A stretch of DNA of 64,000 nt from Ancylobacter moscoviensis (GTDB lineage Bacteria > Pseudomonadota > Alphaproteobacteria > Rhizobiales > Xanthobacteraceae). The position numbers and the translations under genes were made by a program. The DNA lies in the NCBI RefSeq assembly GCF_007559435.1, contig NZ_VMBP01000003.1, forward strand, positions 372,001 through 436,000, in the 5' to 3' direction. This document shows, piece by piece, positions 13,299 through 20,819 of this stretch. The first letter of the stretch is position 1, and every line of letters starts with the position of its first letter. The notes below the pieces were generated by a model. It had not been told where the DNA came from, searched no databases, and saw nothing but the letters and a program-made list of their open reading frames with translations.

Positions 13299-13868
13299 TC
13301 ACGCGCTCTTGGCGAGCGCCGTCAGGCGGATTTCCTTCAGCAGCACGTCGACGCCGCCGGTCACGAAGCTCTGCGTCTTCTCGTCGGCGAACGCGCCGTC
13401 CTTGATCTTGTCGCCGACATTGGGAATGGCGAGGTGGGGATAGGTCACCACCCGCGCGCCGGCCGCGCTCAGCGATTCGCGCACCTGCGCCTGCGCGCGG
13501 ATGCCGCCGGTCGAGCCCGGCGAGGAGGTGATCACCAGCGCCGGCTTGCCGAGCAGCGCGCCCTTGGCATAGGGGCGCGAGCCCCAGTCGATGGCGTTCT
13601 TCAGCGCGCCCGAGGGGCCGTAATTATATTCCGGCGAGGCGAAGATCACGCCGTCCGCCGCCGCGATGGCCGCGCGCAGCGCCGCCGCGCCGGAAGGCTG
13701 CGTGGCGCCGTCCTCGTCCTGGTTGTAGAGCGGCACGTCGTTGAGGGTGAGCACGGTCAGCTCGGCCTTGGAAGCGATGGCGACCTTCAGGGCCTCCAGC
13801 ACGGCGGTGGAAAAGGCGCCGGAACGCAGGCTGCCGGAAATGCCGAGAAGCTTGGGAAGGCCAGACAT
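13299..13868 (-). CDS. NADPH-dependent FMN reductase family protein
   Basis: 189 aa. The flavodoxin-like fold is seen from G-I-S-G-S-L-R-S-G-A-F-S (about 8-19), the phosphate-binding loop of the NADPH-FMN reductase/ChrR group, followed by L-N-D-V-P-L-Y-N-Q-D and S-P-E-Y-N-Y-G-P-S-G-A-L-K-N-A-I-D-W. Members reduce quinones, chromate or azo dyes with NAD(P)H. The C-terminal helix region (VTGGVDVLLKEIRLTALAK) is typical. No operon partner. Confidence 0.9.
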   Translation of the reverse strand: MSGLPKLLGISGSLRSGAFSTAVLEALKVAIASKAELTVLTLNDVPLYNQDEDGATQPSGAAALRAAIAAADGVIFASPEYNYGPSGALKNAIDWGSRPYAKGALLGKPALVITSSPGSTGGIRAQAQVRESLSAAGARVVTYPHLAIPNVGDKIKDGAFADEKTQSFVTGGVDVLLKEIRLTALAKSA

Positions 13869-14097
13869 CGATCAGAAACTCCAATTGCTGCGCCCGGAAA
13901 CGGGCGGATCACATCGACGGTTACATTCGGGCGGCGCCGCGCGATGCTCAAGCCCGATTCATTGCATTCGCGCACAACGCTTCTTGCATGGCCGGGCATC
14001 CGGGCGTGCATGTGCCGCGCACCCCGCGCCGTTCCCCGGCCGGGAAAACCATGTTACCGATCCTGACGTTGCGCTGATCTGTGGAGAGCCGATCCCC

Positions 14098-14655
14098 TTG
14101 ATCCTGACCGACCGCGACATTCTCGACGCCATGGCCGAAGGCTCCGTCGCCATCGACCCCGCCCCTCCGGCCGAGTTCTACGCGCCCAATGGCGTGGACC
14201 TGCGCCTCGACAGCCGCCTCACCCTGTACCGCGATCCCGCCGAGGGCGAGGATCCGGTCATCGATCCCGCCGGGCCGGGCTACAGCTTCCGCGAAGCCAT
14301 CACCGGCATGGCCGACGATATCGAGATCGGCGACGGCGGCTTCGTGCTCGATCCCGGCCGGCTGGTGCTGGGCTGGACGCTGGAGCGGGTGGACCTGCGC
14401 GCCGGGGCGCGCCTCGCCGCGCGGGTGGAGGGCAAGAGTTCGCTCGCCCGCATCGGCCTCATCGTTCATCTCACCGCGCCGACCATCCATGCCGGCTCCA
14501 CCGGGCGCATCCAGCTCGAGATCATCAATCTCGGCCCGCGTCCCATCCGCCTGCGCGCCGGCATGAAGGTGTGCCAGCTCATCCTCGAACAGACGCTCGG
14601 CGTTCCCCAGCGCGGCTATGGCGGCCAGTTCGCCGGCCAGCGCGCGGCCGGCTGA
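14098..14655 (+). CDS. dcd: dCTP deaminase
   Basis: 185 aa from TTG 14098 (no ATG/GTG in a better place; a GGAGA is upstream). Motifs: I-L-T-D-R-D-I-L at the start, N-G-V-D-L-R-L-D-S (about 28-36), V-E-G-K-S-S-L-A-R-I-G-L (about 112-123) and the closing G-R-I-Q-L-E-I-I-N-L. This trimeric enzyme converts dCTP to dUTP for thymidylate synthesis. The VEGKSS...R stretch carries the catalytic Ser/Arg; the following glutamate is in QLEI. The family's usual length is about 185-190. Confidence 0.9.
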   Translation: MILTDRDILDAMAEGSVAIDPAPPAEFYAPNGVDLRLDSRLTLYRDPAEGEDPVIDPAGPGYSFREAITGMADDIEIGDGGFVLDPGRLVLGWTLERVDLRAGARLAARVEGKSSLARIGLIVHLTAPTIHAGSTGRIQLEIINLGPRPIRLRAGMKVCQLILEQTLGVPQRGYGGQFAGQRAAG

Positions 14656-14698
14656 CGCTGCCACGCAAGCGGCGCGAAGGCAGCAGCGCGAAGGCAAA

Positions 14699-14725
14699 CG
14701 GCGCGACGGGTGTCCCGCCGCGCCG
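14699..14725. terminator. Bidirectional terminator-like hairpin between convergent genes
   Basis: CGGCGCG-a-CGGG-tgt-CCCG-c-CGCGCCG between dcd (plus) and the DUF6481 gene (minus). A strong stem but no long U-tract on either side. Confidence 0.5.
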
Positions 14726-14756
14726 GTGAGGCGTTGTCTCTCTGGCTGGCCCGAGG

Positions 14757-15083
14757 CTAGCGCTGGCCGACGCGCGCCTTGCGGGCGGCGTAGCGCTCGT
14801 CGCGCTTGGCCTTCCGGGCCGCCTCGTCGGCGACCGCCTGCTCGGCGGCGGCGGCGCGCGCGGCTTCCGCGGCTGCGGCTGCGGCTTCCGCCGCGGCGGC
14901 GGCGGCTTCCTTGCGGGCGATCCGGGCGGCCTCGCGGGCTTCCGCCGCGGCCTTGCGCTCGGCGGCACGGGCGATCACGGCGGGGTCGTCCGCGCTGGGC
15001 CGTTCGGCGAGGCGGGCAACGAGACGGGCCTTCGCGGTGGCGGAGGCTTGCTGACGGTCTTGGAAGCGATCGAGTATTTTCAT
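14757..15083 (-). CDS. DUF6481-type Ala/Arg/Glu-rich small protein
   Basis: 108 aa, highly charged and alanine-rich. The N-terminal F-Q-D-R-Q-Q-A-S-A-T-A-K-A-R-L is a pattern I associate with DUF6481 proteins of Rhizobiales. The middle (about 35-95) is one long predicted helix or coiled coil of A/E/R/K heptads, and the C-terminus K-R-D-E-R-Y-A-A-R-K-A-R is basic, suggesting nucleic-acid or ribosome contact. Function unknown. Confidence 0.75.
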   Translation of the reverse strand: MKILDRFQDRQQASATAKARLVARLAERPSADDPAVIARAAERKAAAEAREAARIARKEAAAAAAEAAAAAAEAARAAAAEQAVADEAARKAKRDERYAARKARVGQR

Positions 15084-15181
15084 CGGCCTTCCCTACTCTC
15101 TAAACGGGCCGATGGACAGTCGCTCGCGGCGATCGGCGGCATTTTTCCGCTCCGCGCGCGCTCACGGCGACACGCGCCCGC

Positions 15182-15961
15182 TCACGGCGACAGAAGCGTG
15201 GAGCGGTTGAGCCGGCGCACCGCGAGGTCCACCCGCGCGGCGTCGCGCCGCGTCCGCTCCACCGTGTCGCCGGTGAATTTCAGGTGGTCGTAGATCGCCC
15301 TCTCCGCCGCCTCGCGGTCTCCCGCCACCACCGCCTCGCCGATCGCCTTGTGCTGGGTGAGCAGCGCGTCGCGGAACTCCGCCTGCGTGAACAGGCTGGT
15401 GCGGTTGAAGAAGATGTCCCGCCGCAGCATCTCCGAGAAGGCGCGCATGACGTGCAGGATGACGAGGTTGTGCGAGGCCGCGTAGACCAGCCGGTGCAGC
15501 ACGATGTCGGCTTCCGCCTCGCGGTCGGCCTCCTGTGCCTGATGCGCGGCCTCCATCTCGGCGAGGCAGTCGCGGATCGCCTGCCGCTCCGGCTCGGTGG
15601 CCCGCACGGCGGCGAGGCCGGCGGCGGTGCGCTCGACCGCGGCGCGATATTCGAAATAGTCCGCCGTCACCTGCTCGTTGGATTGCAGCAGCCCGGCGAG
15701 CGGGTCGGTCAGGCCGGAGAGGAACTGCGTGACGCGGGTGCCGTCGCGGCTCGTCGCCAGCAGCCCGCGCCGCTCCAGAATCTCCAGCGCGTCGCGCAGC
15801 GAAGGGCGCGAGACCTCCAGCCTTTCGGCGAGGTCGCGCTCGCTGGCCAGCTTCTCGCCGGGGCGCAGAACGCCTTCGAGAATGAGTCTTTCTATATGTT
15901 CGGCAATCGCCTCGGCGAGCTTCGGTGTCCGTAGCCTTTCCACGGTCGGCTCCCTCCCCAT
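15182..15961 (-). CDS. FadR/GntR-family transcriptional regulator of lactate genes (LldR-like)
   Basis: 259 aa from ATG 15961; a GTG at 15943 with SD GGAGGGAG is an equally good start. The N-terminal winged HTH has PGEKLASERDLAERLEVSRP and S-L-R-D-A-L-E-I-L-E (about 36-65). The C-terminal FCD domain of all-helical FadR type follows, with metal-ligand-like Asp/His in R-A-F-S-E-M and D-A-L-L-T-Q-H-K-A-I. It is divergent from lactate permease and dehydrogenase, so it probably senses L-lactate and controls them. Confidence 0.9.
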   Translation of the reverse strand: MGREPTVERLRTPKLAEAIAEHIERLILEGVLRPGEKLASERDLAERLEVSRPSLRDALEILERRGLLATSRDGTRVTQFLSGLTDPLAGLLQSNEQVTADYFEYRAAVERTAAGLAAVRATEPERQAIRDCLAEMEAAHQAQEADREAEADIVLHRLVYAASHNLVILHVMRAFSEMLRRDIFFNRTSLFTQAEFRDALLTQHKAIGEAVVAGDREAAERAIYDHLKFTGDTVERTRRDAARVDLAVRRLNRSTLLSP

Positions 15962-16033
15962 TGTTTTTCCTATATTATTTTCGGTCGTCCGCTGGCCGCA
16001 CTACAACCAATGGCTAAGCTGAGAACCAATTGA

Positions 16034-16064
16034 CTCGTCTGGTAAGACGAACTTACCAAACGAG
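16034..16064. promoter_or_regulatory. Putative operator of the lactate regulator
   Basis: Inverted repeat CTCGTCTGGTAAG-acgaa-CTTACCAaACGAG (12 of 13 positions paired) in the divergent spacer. It embeds the TGGT...ACCA core of FadR/LldR-type operators. Half-sites aaccaat also occur at about 16005 and 16024. It sits 115-145 bp before lldP and about 75-100 bp before the regulator. Confidence 0.65.
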
Positions 16065-16178
16065 ACTTTTTTGTAACCTCCTTCCAGCCTGGGAAGGTTG
16101 GCACGGTCGAGGCCGCGCCCAAGCATATTCGCCATAAGCGGAGAGCAACTCCGTTCCCCTGCCCCCGGAGAAACGCCC

Positions 16179-17861
16179 GTGACCTGGAACCAAGTATACG
16201 ATCCGTTCGGCAGCTTGGCGCTGTCGACGCTCTTCGCTGCGGTGCCGATTGTCGTCATGCTTGTCGGCCTCGGCTTCCTGCACATGAAGGCGCATGTCGC
16301 CGCCTTTGCCGGCCTTGTGGCCGCGTTCGTCATCGCCGTCTTCCTGTTTGGCATGCCGGCGGACAAGGCCGGTCTCGCCGCCGGTTATGGCGCCGCCTAC
16401 GGCCTGATGCCGATCGGCTGGATCGTTCTCAACATCATTTTCCTGCATCAGCTGACCGAGGCCAACGGGTCCTTCACGACGCTGCAGCGCTCCATCGCCG
16501 GCATCACCGGCGACCGCCGCCTGCAGCTGCTGCTGATCGCGTTCTCCTTCGGCGCCTTCTTCGAGGGCGCGGCGGGCTTCGGCACGCCGGTCGCCGTCAC
16601 CGCGGCGCTGCTCATCGGCCTCGGCTTCTCGCCGCTCGCCGCCTCGGGCCTGTCGCTGATCGCCAACACCGCCCCGGTCGCCTATGGCGCGCTCGGCACC
16701 CCGGTCATCGCGCTGGCGGCCGTCACCGGCCTCGACCTGCTCGACCTGTCGGCGATGATCGGCCGCCAGCTGCCGTTCTTCTCGCTGATCGTGCCGTTCT
16801 GGCTCATCTGGGCGTTCGCGGGCTGGCGCGGCATGATGGAGATCTGGCCGGCCATCCTGGTCTGCGGCGTCACCTTCGCCCTGCCGCAGTTCCTCGTCTC
16901 GAACTTCCACGGCCCGTGGCTGGTGGACGTGGTGGCGGCCATCGTGTCGATGCTGTGCCTCATCGCCTTCCTGCGCGTCTGGCAGCCGAAGAAGATCTGG
17001 ACCTCGACCGCGCTGAAGGGCCGCACGAACGGCGACGGCTCGGAAGGGCTCACCACCAAGACCGCCACCGACTTCTCGGCCGACCGTCCCACCGCCGGCG
17101 CGCTGGTGCGCGCGTGGCTGCCCTGGGCGATCCTGACCGTGTTCGTGTTCGCCTGGGGCATCCCGCAGGTGAAGACCGCGCTCGACGCCATCTTCATCTC
17201 GAAGATCCCGTTCGAGGGCCTGCACAACATGGTGTTCAAGGTGCCGCCGGTCGTCGCGACCGCGCACGCCGAGGCCGCCGTGTTCAACTTCAACATCCTG
17301 TCGATGACCGGCACCGGCATCTTCCTGTCGGCCATCGTCGGCGGCCTGCTGATGGGCTTCTCGCCGGTGGGTCTGGTGAAGATCTACGGCCGCACGATCT
17401 GGAAGGTGCGCTTCTCCCTGGCCACGATCGCCATCATGCTGGCGCTAGGCTTCCTAACCCGGTACTCGGGTCTGGATGCCACGCTGGGGCTGGCGTTTGC
17501 GATGACGGGGCCGTTCTACCCGCTGTTCGGCACCATGCTCGGCTGGCTGGGCGTTGCGCTTACGGGTTCGGACACGGCGTCGAACGTGCTGTTCGGCGGC
17601 CTGCAGAAGATCACCGCCGAGCAGCTCGGCCTGTCGCCTACGCTGATGGCCGCCGCCAACTCCTCGGGCGGCGTGATGGGCAAGATGATCGACGCGCAGT
17701 CGATCGTGGTCGCCTCCACCGCGACCGGCTGGCAGAACTCGGAAGGTACCATCCTGCGGTACGTGTTCTTCCATTCCATCGCGCTCGCGGTGCTGGTCGG
17801 ACTGCTGGTCACGCTCCAGGCCTATGTCTGGCCGTTCACCAGCCTCGTCATCCACCATTGA
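16179..17861 (+). CDS. lldP: L-lactate permease
   Basis: 560 aa from GTG 16179 (SD ggag 8 bases upstream). A polytopic membrane protein of the LctP family with about 12-14 hydrophobic segments. Starts T-W-N-Q-V-Y-D-P-F-G-S-L-A-L-S-T, the standard LldP N-terminus, and contains the conserved G-A-F-F-E-G-A-A-G-F-G-T-P-V-A-V and S-S-G-G-V-M-G-K-M-I motifs. It imports L-lactate, D-lactate and glycolate with protons. Upstream of lldD in the same direction with a 59-bp spacer containing a perfect hairpin. Confidence 0.95.
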   Translation: MTWNQVYDPFGSLALSTLFAAVPIVVMLVGLGFLHMKAHVAAFAGLVAAFVIAVFLFGMPADKAGLAAGYGAAYGLMPIGWIVLNIIFLHQLTEANGSFTTLQRSIAGITGDRRLQLLLIAFSFGAFFEGAAGFGTPVAVTAALLIGLGFSPLAASGLSLIANTAPVAYGALGTPVIALAAVTGLDLLDLSAMIGRQLPFFSLIVPFWLIWAFAGWRGMMEIWPAILVCGVTFALPQFLVSNFHGPWLVDVVAAIVSMLCLIAFLRVWQPKKIWTSTALKGRTNGDGSEGLTTKTATDFSADRPTAGALVRAWLPWAILTVFVFAWGIPQVKTALDAIFISKIPFEGLHNMVFKVPPVVATAHAEAAVFNFNILSMTGTGIFLSAIVGGLLMGFSPVGLVKIYGRTIWKVRFSLATIAIMLALGFLTRYSGLDATLGLAFAMTGPFYPLFGTMLGWLGVALTGSDTASNVLFGGLQKITAEQLGLSPTLMAAANSSGGVMGKMIDAQSIVVASTATGWQNSEGTILRYVFFHSIALAVLVGLLVTLQAYVWPFTSLVIHH

Positions 17862-17868
17862 CGTAAAC

Positions 17869-17894
17869 CGGGGGAGGCGTATCAGCCTCCCCCG
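17869..17894 (+). promoter_or_regulatory. Perfect intercistronic hairpin between lldP and lldD
   Basis: CGGGGGAGGC-gtatca-GCCTCCCCCG, a 10-bp perfect stem without U-tract, 27 bp before lldD. It could stabilise the lldP 3' end or reduce read-through, uncoupling the two genes. It is not a classic terminator. Confidence 0.6.
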
Positions 17895-17920
17895 AAACAC
17901 TTCTGCAAGGAGCCCGCACG

Positions 17921-19060
17921 ATGGTCACCGTCACCAACATCCAGGACCTGCGAGCCATCGCCAAGCGGAAGGTGCCGCGCGCCATCTTCCACTATGCCGA
18001 CCGCGGCTCCTATGACGAGACCACGCTCAGGGCCAACAAGGCCGACCTCGCCGCCATCCCGCTGCGCCAGCGCGTGATGATCGACGTCTCGGAGCGCTCG
18101 ACCGCGACAACGATGATCGGCGAGAAGGTCTCCCTCCCGCTCGCCATCGCCCCGACCGGCCTCACCGGCCTGTTCCACGGCGACGGTGAAATCCACGGCT
18201 GCCGCGCCGCGCACGCCGCGGGTATCCCCTTCACTCTTTCCACCATGTCGATCTGCTCGATCGAGGACGTGGCCGGCGCGGTGAACAAGCCCTTCTGGTT
18301 CCAGCTCTATGTGATGAAGGACCGCAAGTTCTCGGAATCGCTGATCGAGCGCGCCAAGGCCGCCAAGTGCTCGGCCCTCGTGCTGACGCTCGACCTGCAG
18401 ATCCAGGGCCAGCGCCACATGGACCTCAAGAACGGCCTCGCCGTTCCGCCCAAGCTCACCCTCGCCAATGCCATCGACGTCGCCACCAAGCCGGTCTGGG
18501 CGGCCAAGGTGCTGATGGGCAAGCGCCATTCCTTCGGCAATCTCGCCGAGCGCGTGCCGGGCGCCGACAGCCTCACCACCCTCTCGCAGTGGATCGCCGG
18601 CCAGTTCGACCCCTCCCTGTCGTGGAAGGATGTCGAATGGGTCCGCTCGATCTGGCCGGGCAAGCTCATCCTCAAGGGCGTGCTCGATGTGGAGGACGCG
18701 AAGATCGCCGCCTCCACCGGCGCGGACGCCATCGTCGTCTCCAACCATGGCGGCCGCCAGCTCGACGGCGCCGTGTCCTCGATCTCCGCGCTGCCGAAGA
18801 TCGTCGACGCCATCGGCGGCGGCAAGAGCGAGATCTGGTTCGACGGCGGCGTGCAGTCGGGTCAGGATGTCCTCAAGGCCGTCGCGCTCGGCGCCCGGGG
18901 CTGCATGATGGGCAAGGCCTTCCTGTGGTCACTGGCCGCCGGTGGCCAGGCGGGCGTGGCCAAGGGCATCGAGCTCATCCGCAAGGAGCTCGACGTCTCC
19001 ATGGCGCTCACCGGCGTCAAGGACATCACCCAGGTCGACAAGAGCGTCCTCGCCCTCTGA
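17921..19060 (+). CDS. lldD: FMN-dependent L-lactate dehydrogenase
   Basis: 379 aa alpha-hydroxy-acid dehydrogenase. N-terminal F-H-Y-A-D-R-G-S-Y-D-E-T-T, then L-A-I-A-P-T-G-L-T-G and F-Q-L-Y-V-M-K-D-R (FMN site). The catalytic base is His276 in SNHGGRQLDG, followed by FDGGVQSGQDVLKA for FMN phosphate binding. It oxidises L-lactate to pyruvate at the membrane, feeding electrons to the respiratory chain. SD aagga precedes ATG. Genomic pairing with lldP and the FadR-type regulator fixes the substrate as lactate with good probability. Confidence 0.95.
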   Translation: MVTVTNIQDLRAIAKRKVPRAIFHYADRGSYDETTLRANKADLAAIPLRQRVMIDVSERSTATTMIGEKVSLPLAIAPTGLTGLFHGDGEIHGCRAAHAAGIPFTLSTMSICSIEDVAGAVNKPFWFQLYVMKDRKFSESLIERAKAAKCSALVLTLDLQIQGQRHMDLKNGLAVPPKLTLANAIDVATKPVWAAKVLMGKRHSFGNLAERVPGADSLTTLSQWIAGQFDPSLSWKDVEWVRSIWPGKLILKGVLDVEDAKIAASTGADAIVVSNHGGRQLDGAVSSISALPKIVDAIGGGKSEIWFDGGVQSGQDVLKAVALGARGCMMGKAFLWSLAAGGQAGVAKGIELIRKELDVSMALTGVKDITQVDKSVLAL

Positions 19061-19086
19061 GAGGACCTGCCCCGAAGAGCGTCTCC

Positions 19087-19118
19087 CCCCGGCCTTCCGG
19101 CTCTGCCGGCGGCCGGGG
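19087..19118 (+). terminator. Stem-loop after lldD
   Basis: CCCCGGCC ... GGCCGGGG enclosing an inner CCGG/CCGG pair. A strong GC stem without U-run, 26 bp after the lldD stop; probable but not classic terminator. Confidence 0.45.
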
Positions 19119-19184
19119 CGACCGTCGGCGCCTAAGCAGAGCCCCCGATGCGGGCGCTCCGCGATCGCCGCTAGACAGGGCGGC

Positions 19185-19763
19185 ATGACCGATCCCGTCC
19201 TGTTCGTCCTCGCCGTCCTGGCGCTGCTGGCCACTCCCGGCCCAACCAACGCGCTGCTGGCCACGGCCGGCGCCGCGGCGGGATTCCGGCGCGCGCTGCC
19301 GCTCATTCCGGCAGAGGCGACGGGCTATCTCATCGCCATTTCACTCATCGGCTACCTGCTCGGCCCGGTGGTGGCGGCCTCGCCCGCGCTGGGGCTGACG
19401 CTGCGGCTTCTGGTCGGCCTCTATCTGCTGCACGTCGCGTGGAAGCTCTGGCGCGGCGCGGCGAGCCCTGCCGCCGGCGCGGGCATCGTCACGCCCGCCC
19501 GGGTCTTTCTGACCACGCTGCTCAATCCCAAGGCCATCGTCTTCGCCCTTGGCATCGTGCCGCTGCAGGCCGAGGCCGGTTGGCTCTATCTCGTGGCCTT
19601 TGCAGGCCTCACGGCCGGCGTCGCCCTCGGCTGGATCGGCGTCGGCGCCCTGATGGGACGGGCAGCGGAAGCGGCCGGCCGCACCGGATTGGTGCCGCGG
19701 GTCGGGGCCGCGGCTGTCAGCGCCTTTGCGGTTGTGCTTCTGACCGCGCCGCTTCTGCGCTAG
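19185..19763 (+). CDS. LysE family translocator
   Basis: 192 aa, ATG at 19185. Five to six hydrophobic segments. The N-terminal L-A-T-P-G-P-T-N-A-L-L-A-T-A-G-A-A-A-G (about 16-34) is the LysE/RhtB hallmark, and F-L-T-T-L-L-N-P-K-A-I-V-F is the conserved mid-protein motif. Such proteins export amino acids or derivatives by proton antiport. The substrate cannot be told from sequence. Its own upstream spacer suggests it is not in the lactate operon. Confidence 0.9.
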   Translation: MTDPVLFVLAVLALLATPGPTNALLATAGAAAGFRRALPLIPAEATGYLIAISLIGYLLGPVVAASPALGLTLRLLVGLYLLHVAWKLWRGAASPAAGAGIVTPARVFLTTLLNPKAIVFALGIVPLQAEAGWLYLVAFAGLTAGVALGWIGVGALMGRAAEAAGRTGLVPRVGAAAVSAFAVVLLTAPLLR

Positions 19764-19857
19764 ATGCCCGGACAGCCGCCCTTCACGCGCGGCTTTTCCA
19801 TTGCCCGCGGCGAGATGCCGATCCATGCTCGCTCTGCCGGGAGAGATGGAGATCGAC

Positions 19858-20145
19858 ATGTCCAAAGAGATGATGACGCGCCGTGACCTTTCGGCGCTCG
19901 CGGCGGGTGGCGCCCTCGCCGCAGCCTTCGCGACCCTGCCGGTGCTGCCGGCCTCCGCCTATCAGGGCAATATGGAACGGGCGCTGTCAGCGCTCTATTC
20001 CGCCTTGGCCTCCCTGCGCGAGGCGACGCCGAACAAGGGCGGCCACCGCGAGACGGCGATCGACCTGATCCAGCAGGCAATCCAGCAGGTTCAGAACGGC
20101 ATTGAATATGCCGACGAGCGCGGCGGCGGCGGCCCCACGCCCTGA
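19858..20145 (+). CDS. Small secreted protein with Tat-like signal, unknown function
   Basis: 95 aa from ATG 19858 (SD ggag). The N-terminus M-T-R-R-D-L-S-A-L-A-A-G-G looks like a twin-arginine signal with hydrophobic core ending A-S-A near residue 34. The mature part is about 60 aa and helical, with L-Y-S-A-L-A-S-L-R-E-A and H-R-E-T-A-I-D-L-I-Q-Q-A-I-Q-Q-V-Q-N-G-I (amphipathic) and a Gly-rich end. I do not recognise a named family with certainty. Confidence 0.75.
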   Translation: MSKEMMTRRDLSALAAGGALAAAFATLPVLPASAYQGNMERALSALYSALASLREATPNKGGHRETAIDLIQQAIQQVQNGIEYADERGGGGPTP

Positions 20146-20152
20146 TTGCCCG

Positions 20153-20668
20153 CTAGCGTCTGACCTTGCGCATCGCCCCACGCGGCAGGCGCACCGGCCA
20201 GCGCACCATGTGGTCGAGGTAATCCTCCAGCGGCAGTTCGTCCTCCAGCACCGGGACCCTGCCGCGCACGGAGACGCCCGCCGCATGCACGGTCTCGGCA
20301 TCGCCCGAGACCAGCGGGTGCCACCAGTAGAGGTCACGCCCCTCGGCAACCAGCCGGTAGCCGCAGGACGGCGGCAGCCAGCTCAGCGAGCGCACAGCCT
20401 CGGGCGTCAGGCGCACGCAATCGGGCACCTGCGCCTGCCGGTTGGGATAGTCGCGGCAACGGCAGCCGTCTTCGTCGAGCAATTTGCAGCCGATGTCGGT
20501 ATAGGCGATGGCGTCGGTGTCCTCGTCCTGCAGCTTGACGAGGCAGCAGCGGCCACAGCCGTCGCATAGGCTCTCCCACTCGGAAGAATTCATCTCTTCC
20601 AGAGACTTGGTGCGCCAGAACGGCGCTGCATCGCTATCGGCCGCATCCTCGGCCGTGTCGTAAGCCAT
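20153..20668 (-). CDS. YcgN-type cysteine cluster protein (UPF0260)
   Basis: 171 aa. C-D-G-C-G-R-C-C near residue 35, followed by C-K-L-L, C-R-C-R-D-Y and V-P-D-C, gives the metal-binding cysteine cluster of the YkgJ/YcgN family. [16 protein letters not shown] and [10 protein letters not shown] are UPF0260 signatures. Probably binds Zn or Fe-S; function not established. Monocistronic. Confidence 0.9.
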   Translation of the reverse strand: MAYDTAEDAADSDAAPFWRTKSLEEMNSSEWESLCDGCGRCCLVKLQDEDTDAIAYTDIGCKLLDEDGCRCRDYPNRQAQVPDCVRLTPEAVRSLSWLPPSCGYRLVAEGRDLYWWHPLVSGDAETVHAAGVSVRGRVPVLEDELPLEDYLDHMVRWPVRLPRGAMRKVRR

Positions 20669-20819
20669 AAGGGTCGAGTTTCCGTCGGATAATCAGGAAG
20701 CCGGCCCCGCGCTTCACGAACCGGCAATCAAACCTTAGATAGCGTTGCACGTTCGCTCTGGCGAGCCTTCATGCCGCCCTCGTCCGACGGCACGGGCTTC
20801 GCTATAAGGGCGCGATGCC

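Noticed and set aside
14618-15103. Plus-strand Arg/Ala-rich frames opposite the DUF6481 gene
   Set aside because: Shadows of a repetitive Ala-rich gene; no credible start.
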